From an uncultured Candidatus Saccharibacteria bacterium (lineage in GTDB: Bacteria > Patescibacteriota > Saccharimonadia > Saccharimonadales > Saccharimonadaceae): DNA of 7,515 nt. The stretch's first letter is position 1; each line of letters begins with the position of its first letter. The translations under genes were made by a program, and so were the position numbers. Of this stretch, positions 1 through 6,470 are shown piece by piece. The notes under the pieces are model-generated. The model saw only the letters and a program-made list of their open reading frames with translations. It had not been told where the DNA came from and searched no databases. The stretch is taken from positions 1 to 7,515 of the forward strand of contig CAKUXN010000028.1 of the NCBI GenBank assembly GCA_934700415.1, read 5' to 3'.

Positions 1-1
1 A

Positions 2-3000
2 TACAGTACCGTGTCTAATAAAATAAATAGTCTGACAGCTTCTGGAGGTACATTTACACAGGCAGGTGTACGTAAAGCGATAGAATTAATTAATAGCTCT
101 ACTGCGTCGATAAAAAACGTGATTTTGCTTTCGGATGGTGAACCGACTTATAGCTACAAAATGATAAATCCGGTACCATATCTAGAAACAGTTTCGAACA
201 GCCAAAAAGAAACAAATGCTAATTCGCCGCGAGATAACTATACGAACGAACGGATTGGTAATGGCAATAGTTTAACAACAATATTATATGCGGAAGGGTG
301 CGCTAATGATTTTAATTATTTCAATACGAAGTGTTTCTATAATCACGGAAATTCGGCGATTGCAGAGGCAGGTTTTCTTAAGGCTAGTTTAAATTCTGTA
401 TCGGGAAATCTTTATGCGATTGCACTTGATACAAATGAAATCGGTACGGATATCTTGAGTAGAATGGCTAGTTCGGGAAAATTTAAACCAGCGTCACCAG
501 AAAATCTTGCTGGGATTTTTAGAGAAATTGGCGGGTTGATTTTATCGTCAATACATTCCGCTTCGGTGCATGATGAAATGGGATTAGGCATCAAAGTGGT
601 GTCTGGCGGGGAAGGAAGTACTAATTATGTTGATTGGACACCAGATTTTACACTTGTGGGTGATAAATTTGTAGCCGAGAAGAGTTATGAAGTAGTTATG
701 GATGAGGGTGTGTTTGGCCAAAATAGCCCCGATGGTTTTTACGAATTAAATAAAAGTGCGGTACTTAAATATAATAATGGAGAAGAGGGATATTTCCCAA
801 TTCCTAAAGCTAAACCATTTGTAATAAATGTTGAAAAAGAGTTAGTGGAAAATGGTCAAGAAATAAATGGTAAGGAATTTAGGTTTAAGATTTCTGGAAA
901 CGACAAGATATATAGTATAAGTTCTGGTGATACTAATACAATTGGTGTAGTGACACCAATTAGAATTGGCACGGAATACACAATCGCTGAAGAGGCTTGG
1001 GTGCCAGAAGGGAATGCTGTAAATTTTGAAAACTATAAAGTGGAATATGAAGGTAATAAATTTGTTATTGGTACAAATTATAATGATGAAGTGAAAGTTA
1101 AAATCAAAAATATTTATGAAACCACGAATGTAGAAGTTGCTAAAAAATGGAATGACGGTGATGATCGTGATAAGTTGCGCGATGGGTATAATTTGTACGC
1201 AGCAGTAAAAGATGGCAATAAATATGTAGCTTATCAATCTATAGAAAGTGAAGATAATAACTACACGTTCACTAATTTACCGAAATATCGTAATGGTAAT
1301 GAAATCGACTATACCGTGGTAGAGGCAGAAAAATGTACAACTTCTGAAAATGGGATGATGACTTGTACAGATTTCACAGGAGATGCTAACTACGAGGTTG
1401 AAATTAAGGATAATACGATTACGAATTTCCATGCTCCAGCCACGACGAGTGTGCTTATTAAGAAGACTTGGGCAACTACAGCAACGACTTTGCCGAATTC
1501 GATTACAGTGAATTTGACAGGTGGAGAGGTCAATCAGACTTTCGACATCACCGCTGACGATAAAGTAGATGGCGAGTGTACAGAATGGTGCAAAAAAATT
1601 GAAGGTCTGTATAAATATGATCAGGGCAAAGAAATCCAATACACCGTAAGAGAAACTGGTATCTTCGGAGTTTCGGCGGACGGGTTTATTGAATATGGTA
1701 CCGATGAAACCACTGATGGCCAAAAAGCAGTAAATGGTAAGTGGGATGCGAGTATGGCCCAGAATGATAACACTTGGACAATCACTAATACTTGGACCCA
1801 AGCACAATCATTCTTTAATGGTGCGACGGATTTTTCAATCAAGAAAATCAATATGGATGGTAAGCCACTTTCTGGTGTGAAATTTACCATTAATGGTGAG
1901 GAAAGAATTACGGATAGCGAAGGTAAAATATTGGTTGAAATCCCAGCTAATCCATTGGTGCGCGAAGAAACAAAAAATTATGAAATAATTGAAACAGAAA
2001 CTCAGAACGGCTATGAACTAGATGGTGACGCGGCAAGCCTTGAAGTGGTAATTGACAGTGGATTAGCATCTGTGATGTCGAATGGGAGTTTATTCACGAA
2101 TAATTATACAAAGACCTTTACTTTTACGGCTTCAGGTAACCAAAATTACGCTTGGAACAAAGCAGAGAGAATGTTTATTTTGAAAAATAACCGTAGTGTT
2201 GCTAAAACGCTCGTTATTGAAAAGACATTTTCTGGTATTACCGCAGAGGCTTTGAAAAATAGTGATCTTACTTTCATCGTGAGCGGCCCAGAAGATTTTG
2301 AAACTAAGACAATTTCTTTCTCGGAATTTGTAGTTAATGGCAATAAAGCTTTATTTACACTACAAAATGTACCGACGGGTGATTATACTGTGGAAGAAGT
2401 TGGCGGCCATTTCGATGGATTGTTTACAATGACTACGACTGGTAATAATATGACAAAAACCTTATCCAAAAATGCATGCGTAGAATTTAAAATTAATAAT
2501 TCATACACCGTAATCTCAGATGTAACTCATGAAGTTGAAAAGATTTGGGATGATGATAATGATCGTGATGGTGTACGTCCAGAAAAACTAGGCGTCGAAT
2601 TAATTGCGAATGATGAGACGATAGATACAGTGGACCTTAAGGGTGAGAATTGGTCTTACAAGTGGGAAAATTTACCAAGAGCAAACGAAAATGGCGAGAG
2701 ACTATATTATTCAGTTGTGGAAAAGTCAGTTGGCGATGGTTATGATTTGACCGATAATAAACAAGAAAATAACAAGACGACTTTTACTAACTCCCACATT
2801 CCAGCCACTACAAGCGTGTTAATTAAGAAGACTTGGGCAGGCGAAAAGACTATTCCTAATTCAATTACAGTAAATCTAACTGGCGGAGAGACTAATCAAA
2901 CTTTCAATATTACTGCCAACGATAAAGTAGATGGCGAGTGTACAGAATGGTGCAAGAAGATTGATGGATTATATAAATATGAAAACAGTGAAGAGATTGA

Positions 3001-4669
3001 ATATACCGTAAGAGAAACAAATATCTTTGGCGTTTCAGCTGACGGATTCATTGAATATGGTACCGATGAAACCACTGATGGCCAAAAAGCAGTAAATGGT
3101 AAATGGGATGCACGTTCTGAAAAGAATACTGAGGATTGGACCATTACCAATATTTGGACTCCAGCTATTTCGCTTTTCAATGGCTCAACTGACTTTGCTA
3201 TTAAGAAGATTGATAAAAATGGTAATCCACTTTCTGGCGTGAAATTTACAATTAATGGCGAAGAATTCATTACTGGTGAAGATGGTAAGATTTTAGTAGA
3301 AATTCCAGTTAATCAATTAGTAAGTAGTGAAACTAAAAATTATGAAATCATTGAAACGGTAGCTAAAGATGGTTACGATTTAGACGGTGATAAAGCAAAT
3401 CTAGAAGTGGTAATTGAAAGTGGTTTGGTCTCCGTGAACGAAGCAACTCTAGTTAATACTTATAACAAGACTTTTACTTTCACAGCTTCTGGGAACAAAA
3501 ATTACGTTTGGAATAAAGAAGAAAGAATGTTTATTCTAGAAAACAAACGAAGCGAAGCTAAGTCGCTCACAATTGAAAAAACATTCAATGGGATTGATGA
3601 AGGCGTATTAAAAGAAAGTGATCTTGTATTTACGGTGAGTGGCCCAGATGACTTTGGGACTAAAAATATCCCATTCTCAGACTTCACGATTAGTGATGGC
3701 AAAGGTACATATGTGTTAAAGAATGTACCAACTGGCGATTACACCGTAGAAGAAAAGGGTGGTGAGTTTAAAAATTCATTTATTTTAACAACTACTGGTG
3801 ATAATGGTGCGACAAAGACCCTGGCTAAAGGTAATGCTGTGAAATTCGCGATTAATAATGAGTATGCTGCAATTGCCGATGTGGCTTATGAAGTAGCAAA
3901 GATTTGGGATGATGATAATGACCGTGATGGCATTCGTCCAGAAAAACTCAGTGTAGATTTAATGGCAAACGGCTCGAAGGTTGAAACTGTAAATCTTGAA
4001 GGTGATAGCTGGTCCTACAAATGGAAAAACTTACCGAGAGTAAATGAAAAGAACGAAACCTTAACTTATTCGGTAGTTGAAAAGGTGACTAGTGGTTATA
4101 AACAGACAAACGTGGAGACTGAAGACGGCAAGACTACGTTTATTAATAAACATACACCGGCCATGATTAACGAAGAAGATGATGATCCAGAAAATGATGG
4201 TAAGCTTACGGTGGTGAAGATTTGGGAAGATGGTGATGATTTACTTCAATTTAGACCAAAGATGATTATGGTAAATCTATTAGCAAATGGTGAAGTGATT
4301 GAAACGGTGCCAATAGTAGAAAACGCTGATGGACTATGGATGTATACTTTCACAGGATTATATAAATTTACTGATGGTGAAGAAATTGAATATACGATAG
4401 AAGAAGACAAAGCAGATGGGTATACCGCAAAAATCAGTGGCAGTGTTTCGTCTGGATTTGAAATTGTGAATACTAGTACCAATCCTTGCTCATTTGGTGG
4501 TTGTGGCCATGGTGAAGATGAAAAGCCTAATACACCAAATACTGGCAAAATGACAATTAGTGGTGATGTGGCAGGCGTTGTGAACACTTCAATTGTTACA
4601 ACAATATTAAGTGGAACAATTTTAGCGTTTCTTGTAGTGGCACTAAAAAGAAATAAAAAAGAAGCTTAA
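2..4669 (+). CDS. Giant cell-wall-anchored surface protein (VWA + repeated Cna-B/SpaA-like domains), 5' end off window
   Basis: The reading frame is open to the left edge, so the gene starts upstream; the GTG at 11 is an internal Val codon. Residues are counted here from that GTG. Residues 1-175 are the C-terminal part of a von Willebrand A domain: GGT (T14) and LLSDGE (D42) fit the later MIDAS metal-site positions, while the DxSxS motif must lie off window. Residues 180-370 form a linker region as in VWA/Cna-B pilins. A Cna-B domain follows (373-474: K378 in VAKKW, E438, N472 as candidate isopeptide residues). Then come two tandem ~455-residue units (474-928, 929-1380) and a last Cna-B domain (1399-1488: K1403, E1464, N1487). 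The C-terminus has TPNTG (1508-1512), a hydrophobic helix (about 1522-1545) and the basic tail KRNKKEA, which is the layout of a sortase sorting signal. The role is inferred: an adhesin or stalk stiffened by isopeptide bonds. It could be a pilin tip or backbone. The signal peptide and ligand are not visible. Confidence 0.88.
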   Translation, partial: YSTVSNKINSLTASGGTFTQAGVRKAIELINSSTASIKNVILLSDGEPTYSYKMINPVPYLETVSNSQKETNANSPRDNYTNERIGNGNSLTTILYAEGCANDFNYFNTKCFYNHGNSAIAEAGFLKASLNSVSGNLYAIALDTNEIGTDILSRMASSGKFKPASPENLAGIFREIGGLILSSIHSASVHDEMGLGIKVVSGGEGSTNYVDWTPDFTLVGDKFVAEKSYEVVMDEGVFGQNSPDGFYELNKSAVLKYNNGEEGYFPIPKAKPFVINVEKELVENGQEINGKEFRFKISGNDKIYSISSGDTNTIGVVTPIRIGTEYTIAEEAWVPEGNAVNFENYKVEYEGNKFVIGTNYNDEVKVKIKNIYETTNVEVAKKWNDGDDRDKLRDGYNLYAAVKDGNKYVAYQSIESEDNNYTFTNLPKYRNGNEIDYTVVEAEKCTTSENGMMTCTDFTGDANYEVEIKDNTITNFHAPATTSVLIKKTWATTATTLPNSITVNLTGGEVNQTFDITADDKVDGECTEWCKKIEGLYKYDQGKEIQYTVRETGIFGVSADGFIEYGTDETTDGQKAVNGKWDASMAQNDNTWTITNTWTQAQSFFNGATDFSIKKINMDGKPLSGVKFTINGEERITDSEGKILVEIPANPLVREETKNYEIIETETQNGYELDGDAASLEVVIDSGLASVMSNGSLFTNNYTKTFTFTASGNQNYAWNKAERMFILKNNRSVAKTLVIEKTFSGITAEALKNSDLTFIVSGPEDFETKTISFSEFVVNGNKALFTLQNVPTGDYTVEEVGGHFDGLFTMTTTGNNMTKTLSKNACVEFKINNSYTVISDVTHEVEKIWDDDNDRDGVRPEKLGVELIANDETIDTVDLKGENWSYKWENLPRANENGERLYYSVVEKSVGDGYDLTDNKQENNKTTFTNSHIPATTSVLIKKTWAGEKTIPNSITVNLTGGETNQTFNITANDKVDGECTEWCKKIDGLYKYENSEEIEYTVRETNIFGVSADGFIEYGTDETTDGQKAVNGKWDARSEKNTEDWTITNIWTPAISLFNGSTDFAIKKIDKNGNPLSGVKFTINGEEFITGEDGKILVEIPVNQLVSSETKNYEIIETVAKDGYDLDGDKANLEVVIESGLVSVNEATLVNTYNKTFTFTASGNKNYVWNKEERMFILENKRSEAKSLTIEKTFNGIDEGVLKESDLVFTVSGPDDFGTKNIPFSDFTISDGKGTYVLKNVPTGDYTVEEKGGEFKNSFILTTTGDNGATKTLAKGNAVKFAINNEYAAIADVAYEVAKIWDDDNDRDGIRPEKLSVDLMANGSKVETVNLEGDSWSYKWKNLPRVNEKNETLTYSVVEKVTSGYKQTNVETEDGKTTFINKHTPAMINEEDDDPENDGKLTVVKIWEDGDDLLQFRPKMIMVNLLANGEVIETVPIVENADGLWMYTFTGLYKFTDGEEIEYTIEEDKADGYTAKISGSVSSGFEIVNTSTNPCSFGGCGHGEDEKPNTPNTGKMTISGDVAGVVNTSIVTTILSGTILAFLVVALKRNKKEA
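1430..2794 (+). repeat. Long tandem repeat unit 1 inside the surface-protein gene (455 codons)
   Basis: The unit begins at the H-x-PATTSVLIKKTW motif and ends just before the same motif recurs 1365 nt later. Four subdomains can be read: a Cna-B-like domain carrying the CTEWC cysteine pair (residues 474-600); a SpaA/prealbumin-like domain with PLSGVKFTI and YEIIET (607-700); a domain with LVIEKTF, VSGPEDF and PTGDYTVEE (732-837); and a Cna-B domain with EKIWDDDNDRDG and FTN (838-928). It aligns end to end with unit 2 apart from small indels. Confidence 0.85.
2795..4150 (+). repeat. Long tandem repeat unit 2 inside the surface-protein gene (452 codons)
   Basis: This unit has the same four subdomains in the same order as the first copy: Cna-B-like with CTEWC (residues 929-1055), SpaA-like beginning DFAIKKI (1061-1155), the LTIEKTF/VSGPDDF/PTGDYTVEE domain (1184-1290), and Cna-B with AKIWDDDNDRDG (1291-1380). 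It ends at the H-TPA motif, where a third unit would begin; instead an acidic linker (EEDDDPEND) leads to the final Cna-B domain. At the DNA level most codons differ synonymously from unit 1, but some stretches are identical. Confidence 0.85.
4526..4669 (+). other. C-terminal sortase-type sorting signal of the surface protein
   Basis: The last 47 codons encode a proline/asparagine stretch with TPNTG, about 9 polar residues, a roughly 24-residue hydrophobic segment and the basic tail KRNKKEA. This is the standard order of an LPXTG-type sorting signal, in which sortase cleaves between Thr and Gly and links the protein to the wall or to a pilus subunit. The first motif position is Thr instead of Leu, so the recognising sortase may have a relaxed or different specificity. 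No sortase gene is present in the window. Confidence 0.75.
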
Positions 4670-4709
4670 GAATAGATTTAAATGGTAAAAAAATTGAGGC
4701 TACTCTTGA

Positions 4710-4766
4710 AGTGGCGTAATTACTGTGATAATGGCCTTTATGGTGATGATGAAAAAGCGCCAATAA
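4710..4766 (+). pseudogene. Possible remnant of a second sorting-signal tail (membrane helix + basic end)
   Basis: One frame reads SGVITVIMAFMVMMKKRQ followed by TAA, preceded at once by TGA (4707-4709) in the same frame. A short hydrophobic helix followed by KKRQ and a stop is what the last residues of an LPXTG-type protein look like, and it lies just downstream of a gene with that type of tail. There is no start codon or TPNTG motif in frame upstream, so if real it is the decayed end of a former tandem paralogue, or a former C-terminus of the neighbouring gene. It is short enough to be chance. Confidence 0.3.
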
Positions 4767-4784
4767 AAGCACATTGAACAAAGT

Positions 4785-4814
4785 TAAAACCTCTACTTAA
4801 AGCTAGGGGTTTTA
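4785..4814 (+). terminator. Probable intrinsic terminator hairpin between the surface gene and rplF
   Basis: An 11-bp stem can form between 4785-4795 (TAAAACCTCTA) and 4804-4814 (TAGGGGTTTTA), with one T-G wobble and an 8-nt loop. The 3' arm itself ends in TTTT, and after ACTTGC another TTTT follows. The U tract is weaker than in a textbook terminator. The symmetric A/T ends would let it work in either direction, but no minus-strand gene needs it. It separates the surface gene from the ribosomal operon promoter, which starts 2 nt later. Confidence 0.55.
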
Positions 4815-4815
4815 C

Positions 4816-4844
4816 TTGCTTTTAACGGCAAGGTGTGGTATAAT
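4816..4844 (+). promoter_or_regulatory. Promoter of the rplF-rplR-rpsE-rplO operon (sigma70-type, extended -10)
   Basis: TATAAT at 4839-4844 is a perfect -10 element, preceded by TGG to give the extended form TGNTATAAT. A -35-like TTGCTT lies at 4816-4821 with an ideal 17-nt spacer. The expected transcription start is near 4851, giving a leader of about 22 nt before the rplF ATG. This leader is too short for a ribosomal-protein autoregulatory structure, so any feedback control would have to act elsewhere. Confidence 0.75.
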
Positions 4845-4862
4845 TGTCTAGTTATTAACAAT

Positions 4863-4867
4863 AAGGG
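4863..4867 (+). promoter_or_regulatory. Weak ribosome binding site of rplF
   Basis: AAGGG lies 6 nt before the ATG at 4874. It is only a partial Shine-Dalgarno match, but the spacing is normal and it supports this start, which also gives the canonical L6 N-terminus MSRIGK. Confidence 0.5.
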
Positions 4868-4873
4868 AAAATT

Positions 4874-5410
4874 ATGAGTCGTATCGGAAAACAACCCATC
4901 GATATTCCGGCGGGAGTGACAATCACGGTCGGCGACAGCGAAATTACTGTTGCTGGACCGAAGGGTCAGCTCATCGTCCCGGTTCAACCCAAGACTACTA
5001 CAAAGGTCGAAGGCACTCAGGCGATCGTTACCCGTGAGGATGACGAACCAAAATCTCGAGCTTGGCATGGACTCCAACGTGCGCTTTTAAACAACGCAGT
5101 AGTTGGTGTTACCAAAGGTTACGAGAAGAAACTAGAAATTAACGGTGTAGGTTTCCGTCTTTCAGGCGGTGGACAAGAAATCGAGATGGCGCTTGGTTTT
5201 TCACATCCAGTGAAATACAAAGCTCCAGAAGGTGTCCAGCTTACTACTAATAAAATGGAAATCACCGTATCTGGTATCGATAAGCAAAAAGTCGGTCAGG
5301 TAGCAGCGGAAATCCGCAGCCTTAAAAAGCCAGAACCATACAAGGGCAAAGGCATTAAGTATGTGGATGAAGTGATTATCCGCAAAGCTGGAAAGGCAGG
5401 TAAGAAATAA
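4874..5410 (+). CDS. rplF: 50S ribosomal protein L6 (uL6)
   Basis: L6 binds 23S rRNA near the sarcin-ricin loop and the GTPase-associated region of the large subunit. The 178 residues match the usual family length. The start MSRIGKQPIDIP is the standard L6 N-terminus. The second alpha-beta domain carries NGVGFRL, LGFSHPV and the family signature PEPYKGKGIKY (about residues 154-164). It is the first gene of the operon and has its own promoter; its usual upstream neighbour rpsH is not here. The stop codon overlaps the rplR start (TAATG), suggesting translational coupling. The first 100-150 bases are clearly richer in G+C (57% in 4921-4980) than the preceding surface gene (30% in 781-840). Identification is secure. 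Confidence 0.97.
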   Translation: MSRIGKQPIDIPAGVTITVGDSEITVAGPKGQLIVPVQPKTTTKVEGTQAIVTREDDEPKSRAWHGLQRALLNNAVVGVTKGYEKKLEINGVGFRLSGGGQEIEMALGFSHPVKYKAPEGVQLTTNKMEITVSGIDKQKVGQVAAEIRSLKKPEPYKGKGIKYVDEVIIRKAGKAGKK

Positions 5411-5739
5411 TGAATAAGGTATTTAGAGCTAATCGTACCCGCGCTAAAATTCATGGTACGAGCGAAAGGCCAAGACTTAGCGTTCATTTTTCGAACCTAC
5501 ATATCACAGCGCAAATTATTGATGACGATAAGAAAACTACACTTGCTTATGCAACTACCGTCGGTAGCAAAATAACTGGCACTAAGACCGAAAAAGCCGC
5601 TAGGATTGGCGAGGAAATTGCCAAAAAAGCAAAGGCTGCTAAGGTTAAAAAAGTAGTTTTTGATCGTGGAAGTAAATTATATGCAGGCCGTATGAGCGCA
5701 CTCGCTGATGCTGCTCGCAAGGAAGGATTGGAGTTTTAG
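5410..5739 (+). CDS. rplR: 50S ribosomal protein L18 (uL18)
   Basis: L18 binds 5S rRNA and helps seat it in the central protuberance of the 50S subunit. The conserved core is complete: RAKIHGTSERPRLSV, the SNLHITAQIIDD strand, VVFDRGSKLYAGRM and the C-terminal ADAARKEGLEF. At 109 residues it is somewhat shorter than the usual 115-120, mainly at the basic N-terminus, which starts directly at NKVFRANRTRAK. The ATG shares one base with the rplF stop (TAATG), so translation is probably coupled and no strong Shine-Dalgarno is needed. rpsE follows after a 2-nt gap. The stop is TAG, whereas the other complete genes here use TAA. Confidence 0.96.
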   Translation: MNKVFRANRTRAKIHGTSERPRLSVHFSNLHITAQIIDDDKKTTLAYATTVGSKITGTKTEKAARIGEEIAKKAKAAKVKKVVFDRGSKLYAGRMSALADAARKEGLEF

Positions 5740-5741
5740 TT

Positions 5742-6470
5742 ATGGCAGAAACCGATAAAAAAGCTCCGAGAGCAATTAATAAATCCGGCACTCTCAAAAT
5801 GGAAGACAAAGTTGCGGCTACTAAAGAGACCCGCGATATTGCCGGCAAGAAAATGGATCGTAAGAATCGTCGTGATCGCGTGAAAGCGGATGTAGCGCCA
5901 AAGGAATTTGACGAAATAACCATCGCAGTAGATCGTGTGTCTCGTACGGTGGCTGGTGGTCGTCGTATGCGTTTTAAAGCGCTCGTTGCAATTGGTAACC
6001 ACAAAAACAAAGTTGGTGTCGGTGTTGCTAAGGGTAATGATGTAACCACGGCTGTAGCTAAAGCCACGACTAAAGCAAAGAAATCAATGATTACCTTTAA
6101 CATGGACGGCGAAACAATTTGCCATGAGACTCGTACTAAGACTACTGGTGCTGATGTACTTTTGAAACCAGCTGCTCCTGGTACTGGTATTATCGCTGGT
6201 GGTACTGTGCGTTCAATCATGGGTCTTACCGGTGTTAAGAACTTGATTTCAAAGTCACTTGGTTCTACTAATAAGGTAAATATCGCCTATGCGGTGATTG
6301 ACGGTTTGAAAGCACAGGTTCCACGCAAAGAATGGACTGGCCACAGGGCCGAAGTAAAAGCCGAGAAGGTAGAAAAGACCGAGCCGAAGGTTGAAAAGCC
6401 AGCTACTAAGAAAGTTGCCGCCAAGAAAGCTGTTACTAAAAAAGCTCCAGCTAAGAAAGGGGACAAGTAA
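5742..6470 (+). CDS. rpsE: 30S ribosomal protein S5 (uS5) with long charged N- and C-terminal extensions
   Basis: S5 sits at the back of the 30S subunit near S4 and S8, affecting decoding fidelity and mRNA unwinding at the entry channel. The dsRBD-like N-domain spans about 55-120 (VDRVSRTVAGGRRMRFKAL, then VGVGVAKG). The C-domain spans 128-192 (LLKPAAPGTGIIAGG, SLGSTN, AYAVIDGLK). The protein has 242 residues against about 166 in Bacillus and E. coli. The excess is a basic N-terminal extension of about 50 residues and a Lys/Ala/Pro tail from about 200 (repeats like KKAVTKKAPAKK). The start at 5742 is 2 nt after the rplR stop with GGAG (5730-5733) 8 nt upstream; Met20 or Met38 are possible later starts. 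The stop overlaps the rplO start (TAATG), so rpmD is missing from its usual place. Confidence 0.96.
   Translation: MAETDKKAPRAINKSGTLKMEDKVAATKETRDIAGKKMDRKNRRDRVKADVAPKEFDEITIAVDRVSRTVAGGRRMRFKALVAIGNHKNKVGVGVAKGNDVTTAVAKATTKAKKSMITFNMDGETICHETRTKTTGADVLLKPAAPGTGIIAGGTVRSIMGLTGVKNLISKSLGSTNKVNIAYAVIDGLKAQVPRKEWTGHRAEVKAEKVEKTEPKVEKPATKKVAAKKAVTKKAPAKKGDK
6456..6463 (+). promoter_or_regulatory. Ribosome binding site of rplO inside the end of rpsE
   Basis: AAAGGGGA lies 6-7 nt before the ATG at 6470. It is the clearest Shine-Dalgarno-like purine run of the operon and supports the TAATG-overlapping start. Confidence 0.55.

Noticed and set aside
11..13. GTG as the start codon of the large surface gene
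   Set aside because: The frame is open to the left edge (Tyr-Ser-Thr before it), there is no room for a ribosome site, and the protein would begin in the middle of a VWA domain without a signal peptide. It is an internal Val codon.
842..1807. Long minus-strand reading frames of 131 and 176 codons opposite the surface gene
   Set aside because: They are the mirror of a strongly coding, repeat-rich plus-strand gene. Their translations are low-complexity Ile/Phe/Ser-rich and show no domain. Similar shadows recur at matching places in both repeat units.
2540..2575. WDDDNDRDG loops as EF-hand or dockerin-type calcium sites
   Set aside because: Acidic WDD-x-ND-x-DG turns right after the first strand are a normal feature of Cna-B domains. 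The full EF-hand spacing is not present.
4682..4777. 31-codon plus-strand reading frame in the spacer (MVKKLRLLLKW...)
   Set aside because: There is no Shine-Dalgarno or promoter before it, and its sequence is not recognisable. It conflicts with the more suggestive tail-like frame in the same bases. Chance is the simplest explanation.
5645..6220. 191-codon minus-strand reading frame opposite rplR/rpsE
   Set aside because: It overlaps two certain ribosomal genes and has no recognisable product, promoter or ribosome site of its own.
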